Assembly: GCF_003935425.1 (NCBI RefSeq)
Contig: NZ_RHQN01000001.1
Span: forward strand, 620,001 to 684,000
Direction: 5' to 3'
Origin: Pseudomonas sp. v388
GTDB lineage: Bacteria > Pseudomonadota > Gammaproteobacteria > Pseudomonadales > Pseudomonadaceae
DNA length: 64,000 nucleotides
The notes beneath the pieces were generated by a model, which was not told where the DNA came from, made no database searches, and was given only the letters and a program-made list of their open reading frames with translations. Below are positions 60,248 to 64,000 of this stretch, one piece after another (the first letter of the stretch is position 1; the number at the start of each line of letters is the position of its first letter). The position numbers and the translations under genes were made by a program.

Positions 60248-61198
60248 TCACGCGTCGCTTCTTGCGCGACTGCGTTTGCGCAACAGATCAATGAACTGTT
60301 GCAGTTCGCGGCTGACCGGCTCGCTGGTACGTCGCAGCAGGCCGAACGGTGCCATCTGGGCGTCCAGCGCCACCGGCAACGGCTTGACCAGCCCCATTTT
60401 CAGGTAATCGCGTAACGCGGATTCCGACAGCACCATCAACGCGCTGGTCAGTTGCACCAGTTGCAGCATGGAATACACCGAACTGCATTCGATGATGTCG
60501 GCCGGCACCGGCAGTTCCAGCTGTTCGAGCGCCTGGTCGAAGGCGATGCGCGCCGGACTGGTTTCCGGTTGCAGGATCCACGGCCAACTGCCGACCAGTT
60601 CACGCCAGTCCAGACGCTTGTGAGTCAGCAAGGGATGACCGCTGCGCACCACCGCCAGCAGGCGCTCGTTGCCCAGCGGTTCGAACTCATAGTGATCACG
60701 GTCACTGGCCCGGCTGCGTCGGGTGATGGCGATATCCGCCTGGCCTTGTTCGAGCAGTTGCACCACCTGATCGCTGGTGTCGCCCATGATGCGAATCCGC
60801 AGTTGCGGATTGAGCGCCTTGATCTCGGCCACCACGTTCATCACCAGATCGGGCGCGGCCCCCATGATCGTCGCGATGGAAAGATAGCCGTAGCCCCCTT
60901 GCCGGCGTGCGGTCAGGTCCGCCGCGCAGCGATCCAGCCCACTGAGTGCAGACTCGGCGAAGCGCAACAATTCGCGACCCAGCGCCGTGGGCCGCATGCC
61001 TCGGGGAAGGCGCTCGAACAGCTCGCAACCGAACATGTCTTCGATCTCCTGCAGCATCCGGCTGGCGGCTGGTTGCGACATGTTCATGGTCAGCGAGGCG
61101 CGATGCAGATTGAGGCTGGAGCCGAGCACCATCAACATCTGCAGGTGCTTGTAGCGCAGGCGACTGAACAGGTGGTGGGGTAACCGATCGACACTCAT
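60248..61198 (-). CDS. LysR family transcriptional regulator
   Basis: This 316-residue protein has an N-terminal LysR helix-turn-helix (LRYKHLQMLMVLGSSLNLHR, ASLTMNMSQPAASRMLQEIE) and a periplasmic-binding-like effector domain (ITRRSRASDRDHYEFEPLGN). It is divergent from the MFS transporter and rhamnonate dehydratase-like genes, so it probably controls uptake and breakdown of a sugar acid. The intergenic region has TATCGATAACTTGAAGGTAT near 61212 with partial dyad symmetry. Confidence 0.9.
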   Translation of the reverse strand: MSVDRLPHHLFSRLRYKHLQMLMVLGSSLNLHRASLTMNMSQPAASRMLQEIEDMFGCELFERLPRGMRPTALGRELLRFAESALSGLDRCAADLTARRQGGYGYLSIATIMGAAPDLVMNVVAEIKALNPQLRIRIMGDTSDQVVQLLEQGQADIAITRRSRASDRDHYEFEPLGNERLLAVVRSGHPLLTHKRLDWRELVGSWPWILQPETSPARIAFDQALEQLELPVPADIIECSSVYSMLQLVQLTSALMVLSESALRDYLKMGLVKPLPVALDAQMAPFGLLRRTSEPVSRELQQFIDLLRKRSRARSDA

Positions 61199-61473
61199 CG
61201 AGGGCTCGCTTATCGATAACTTGAAGGTATCGACTATAAGCTTAAATCGATTAGTCGCGCATCACGGCACGCAGTACAGTCTGACCCACAACAAATATCA
61301 CCCCAAGAGGTGTGCACCATGAGACTCCACGCCCCCGCTCTGCGCCTGCCATTTTACTCGCCAGGCCGTCCATTCCTCGCCCTCGCCCGCTCGAAACCTC
61401 GCTGTCGCGGCACCTTCTGATTCATCCGGATACGTCGTTACGCAGTCCAACAATTCCAATAAAGGAAACTGTC

Positions 61474-62793
61474 GTGAACACACTCCCTGCGTCCTTGCTG
61501 GCCAAGGTCTCCTGGCGGCTGCTGCCGTTCCTGCTGTTGATGTACATCATGGCCTTCCTCGACCGGGCCAACGTCGGTTTCGCCAAACAGGCGTTCCAGG
61601 CCGACACCGGGATCAGCGATGCAGCGTTCGCCTTTGGCGCCGGCGTGTTCTTCGCCGGTTACGCGCTGCTGGAAGTGCCGAGCAACCTGATCATGCACCG
61701 CATCGGCGCCAGGCTGTGGATGTGCCGGATCATGGTTACCTGGGGCCTGGTGTCGGCGGCCATGATGTTTGCCCACACTGAAACCAGCTTCTATGTCCTG
61801 CGCTTTCTCCTGGGCGTTGCCGAAGCGGGCTTCTTTCCCGGCGTCATTCTGTACCTGACTTACTGGTTCCCGAGCGCGGCGCGGGGCAAGGCCATGGGCT
61901 TCTTTTACTTCGGCGCGCCGCTGGCGTTTATCTTCGGCAGCCCGCTGTCGGGCCTGCTGCTGGAACTCGATGGCCTGCTCGGCGCCCACGGCTGGCAATG
62001 GCTGTTCGCGGTGGAAGGCTTGATGGCGACTGCGGTCGGCATATGGGCTTATTTCTATCTGGACAACCGGCCCAAGGATGCCAAATGGCTGACGGCGGAC
62101 GAGCGCCACCAGTTGCAGGCGGTGCTGGACGCTGAAGACAGCCAGAAGCAAGCCCATGGTTCGCTGCTCAAAGTGCTGAGCCAGCCTGCCGTGCTGTACC
62201 TGTGCGGCATCTATCTGTTGATTCAGGCCAGCGTATACGGCGTGGTGTTTTACCTGCCGACTCAGGTGGCCGGTTTGCTGGGCACCAAGGTCGGCCTGCT
62301 GGTCGGCGTGGTCAGTGCCCTGCCCTGGCTTTGCGCGCTGTTCGCAGCCTGGAAAATCCCTGCCCTTGCCGATCGCACCGGGCGCCGCCGCACGGTTGCC
62401 TCTGTCACGCTAGTGGTGTCGGGCCTGGGCATCGCCGCCTCGGTCACCTTTGCCAGCCCGCTGCTGGGTATTCTCGCCCTGTGCTTCGCCGCGTCAGGCT
62501 TCATCGCTGTGCAGCCGGTGTTCTGGACCTTTCCGGGCAGCTTTCTCGCCGGTTCGGCTGCCGCCGGCGCCATCGCGCTGATCAACTCGTTCGGCGCGCT
62601 GGGCGGTTTCATCGCCCCGATCATCAAGAACGCGGCGGAAGGCTTATTCCACTCTCCGGCCGCCGGCCTGTACCTGCTCGCGGTCACCACACTGATCGCT
62701 GCGGCGCTGATCATGGGCATTCGCCCACCTCGCCAGAGGCCGGCCGCCAAGCCCTCCCCCTTTACCACTGCGAACTCGAGGAACCTGTCATGA
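61474..62793 (+). CDS. MFS anion:cation symporter (sugar-acid transporter type)
   Basis: GTG at 61474 lies behind AAGGA and gives 439 residues with twelve predicted membrane spans. [19 protein letters not shown] and [20 protein letters not shown] are typical of the D-galactonate/phthalate (ACS) family of MFS carriers, and DRTGRRR is the loop between spans. The frame to 61312 upstream has no ribosome site. Its stop overlaps the dehydratase start (ATGA). It likely imports the substrate of that enzyme. Confidence 0.9.
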   Translation: MNTLPASLLAKVSWRLLPFLLLMYIMAFLDRANVGFAKQAFQADTGISDAAFAFGAGVFFAGYALLEVPSNLIMHRIGARLWMCRIMVTWGLVSAAMMFAHTETSFYVLRFLLGVAEAGFFPGVILYLTYWFPSAARGKAMGFFYFGAPLAFIFGSPLSGLLLELDGLLGAHGWQWLFAVEGLMATAVGIWAYFYLDNRPKDAKWLTADERHQLQAVLDAEDSQKQAHGSLLKVLSQPAVLYLCGIYLLIQASVYGVVFYLPTQVAGLLGTKVGLLVGVVSALPWLCALFAAWKIPALADRTGRRRTVASVTLVVSGLGIAASVTFASPLLGILALCFAASGFIAVQPVFWTFPGSFLAGSAAAGAIALINSFGALGGFIAPIIKNAAEGLFHSPAAGLYLLAVTTLIAAALIMGIRPPRQRPAAKPSPFTTANSRNLS

Positions 62794-63974
62794 GCACACC
62801 GACCATCAAGCATGTCCGCGCCTACGTTCTGCGCGGTGGCGGCGCGGATTATCACGATCAGGGCGACGGTCACTGGATCGACGATCACATCGCCACGCCC
62901 ATGAGCATATACCCCGAATACCGGCAGAGCCGCCGCAGTTTCGGGATCAACGTACTGGGCACGCTGGTGGTCGAAATCGAGGACTCGGCTGGCAATATCG
63001 GCTTTTCCGTCACCACAGGCGGCGAACCGGCGGCCTATATCGTCGAGAAGCATCTGGCGCGCTTCGTCGAAGGCGCCAAGGTCACCGACATCGAACGCAT
63101 CTGGGACCAGATGTACTTTTCCTCCCAGTACTACGGGCGCAAGGGGCTGGTGATCAACACCCTCTCAGGTATCGACCTGGCGTTGTGGGACCTGCTCGGC
63201 AAAGTCCGTCAGGAGCCGGTACATCAACTGCTCGGCGGCGCGGTCAGGGATGAACTGCAGTTCTACGCCACCGGCGCACGGCCTGACCTGGCGCAAAAAA
63301 TGGGCTTCATCGGCGGCAAGCTTCCGTTGCACCACAGTCCGGCAGAAGGCGAAGAAGGCTTGCGCAAAAACCTTGAAGAACTGGCCGTGATGCGCGAGCG
63401 CGTCGGCAAGGATTTCTGGCTGATGCTCGATTGCTGGATGAGCCTGGACCTCAATTACGCCACGCGTCTGGCCCACGGCGCTCACGAACTGGGGCTGAAA
63501 TGGATTGAAGAAGCGCTGTCGCCGGATGATTACTGGGGGTATGCAGCGCTGAAAAAGAACGTGCCGCCCGGCATGCTGGTCACCACCGGCGAACACGAAG
63601 CCACCCGTTGGGGCTTTCGCATGCTGCTGGAAATGGGCTGCTGCGACATCATCCAGCCTGATGTGGGCTGGTGCGGCGGGATAACCGAACTGATCAAGAT
63701 CTCCGCGCTGGCCGATGCGCATTCGGCCATGGTCGTGCCCCACGGTTCCTCCGTGTACAGCTATCACTTCGTCGCCACGCGCACCAACAGCCCGTTCGCC
63801 GAGTTCCTGATGATGGCGCCCAAGGCCGACGAGGTGGTGCCGATGTTCCATCCGCAGTTGCTGGGCGAACCGGTCCCGGAAAACGGCCGCATGCGCCTGT
63901 CGAAACTGGACCAGCCGGGCTTCGGCGTCACGCTGAACCCCGAATGCCAGTTGTCGAGGCCCTACCAGCACTGA
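62790..63974 (+). CDS. rhmD: L-rhamnonate dehydratase-like enolase superfamily protein
   Basis: From ATG 62790, 394 residues. The N-terminal capping domain ([20 protein letters not shown]) and the barrel with metal ligands in [24 protein letters not shown] and [12 protein letters not shown], plus the catalytic [11 protein letters not shown] histidine, closely resemble RhmD of the mandelate racemase subgroup. It would dehydrate L-rhamnonate to 2-keto-3-deoxy-L-rhamnonate. Coupled to the MFS gene by ATGA overlap. Related sugar acids are possible substrates. Confidence 0.88.
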   Translation: MSTPTIKHVRAYVLRGGGADYHDQGDGHWIDDHIATPMSIYPEYRQSRRSFGINVLGTLVVEIEDSAGNIGFSVTTGGEPAAYIVEKHLARFVEGAKVTDIERIWDQMYFSSQYYGRKGLVINTLSGIDLALWDLLGKVRQEPVHQLLGGAVRDELQFYATGARPDLAQKMGFIGGKLPLHHSPAEGEEGLRKNLEELAVMRERVGKDFWLMLDCWMSLDLNYATRLAHGAHELGLKWIEEALSPDDYWGYAALKKNVPPGMLVTTGEHEATRWGFRMLLEMGCCDIIQPDVGWCGGITELIKISALADAHSAMVVPHGSSVYSYHFVATRTNSPFAEFLMMAPKADEVVPMFHPQLLGEPVPENGRMRLSKLDQPGFGVTLNPECQLSRPYQH

Positions 63975-64000
63975 ACCTGACCGGCTTACACATGGAGTGA

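Noticed and set aside
59928-60415. Overlapping plus-strand frames after the MocR gene
   Set aside because: They are the out-of-frame end of MocR and the antisense of the LysR gene; only the 27-codon membrane peptide within them has its own ribosome site.
1-64000. CRISPR arrays and tRNA genes
   Set aside because: No regularly spaced direct repeats and no tRNA-like T-arm (GGTTCGAATCC-type) with matching stems were found on reading both strands.

Overview
The window looks like a chromosomal segment of a fluorescent-group Pseudomonas. The evidence is the presence of Pseudomonas-typical small families (DUF1652, DUF2188, DUF4823, DUF6555-like and DUF6957-like proteins), an FtrA-type regulator beside a rhodanese, MvaT-like and ProQ-like remnants, and the codon style. 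I saw no rRNA, tRNA or CRISPR array. All assignments come from reading the sequence; no database search was run.

Region 1 (1 to about 18 kb) is a dense stress-type accessory block. It starts with the 5' end of a Gfo/Idh/MocA oxidoreductase on the minus strand. Next come an RcnB-like periplasmic protein, a manganese catalase, a DUF892 ferritin-like protein, a DUF4142 protein, DUF1652, and a three-gene overlapping operon (haem-oxygenase-like diiron oxidase, class I methyltransferase, membrane protein). A very large DNA repair protein follows, in which an exonuclease III domain is fused in frame to a complete LigD (phosphoesterase, ligase, polymerase). After it come DUF2188, two tandem small membrane proteins, a low-affinity iron permease family protein, an M42 peptidase, a CinA-like protein, a zinc alcohol dehydrogenase and a membrane-anchored SDR carrying an extra N-terminal domain. 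Many very small acidic or hydrophobic proteins lie between the larger genes.

Region 2 (about 18 to 38.5 kb) is looser and carries decayed genes. Intact genes are an orphan receiver protein and a stand-alone CheB esterase, a Nudix hydrolase, a membrane diguanylate cyclase, a CHASE4-PAS-GGDEF-EAL protein, a histidine phosphatase/GNAT/rhodanese string opposite an FtrA regulator, a VOC protein, and a DUF4823 lipoprotein. Broken genes are DUF488 (amber stop), an MvaT-like fragment, ProQ (stop plus frameshift), a cytochrome b561 tail, a small-protein paralogue, and DUF1543 (two frameshifts).

Region 3 (about 38.5 to 57.1 kb) looks like a defence and mobile-element region. It holds a 2209-residue DUF4011-type SF1 helicase with a C-terminal MTES/Vsr-like nuclease, a minus-strand cluster of three related small proteins with a HAD hydrolase and a metallophosphoesterase, and an XRE-type regulator. 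It ends with a low-GC tniA-tniB-(second ATPase)-tniQ transposition operon, upstream of which is a cluster of repeated 9-mers that may be a transposon end. Copies of a roughly 100 bp dispersed repeat occur at 35.6, 46.2 and 51.2 kb.

Region 4 (57.1 kb to the end) is ordinary, higher-GC Pseudomonas metabolism: an SDR divergent from an HxlR regulator with a palindromic operator between them, a MocR-type aminotransferase regulator, and a LysR regulator divergent from an MFS transporter overlapping an L-rhamnonate dehydratase-like enolase.
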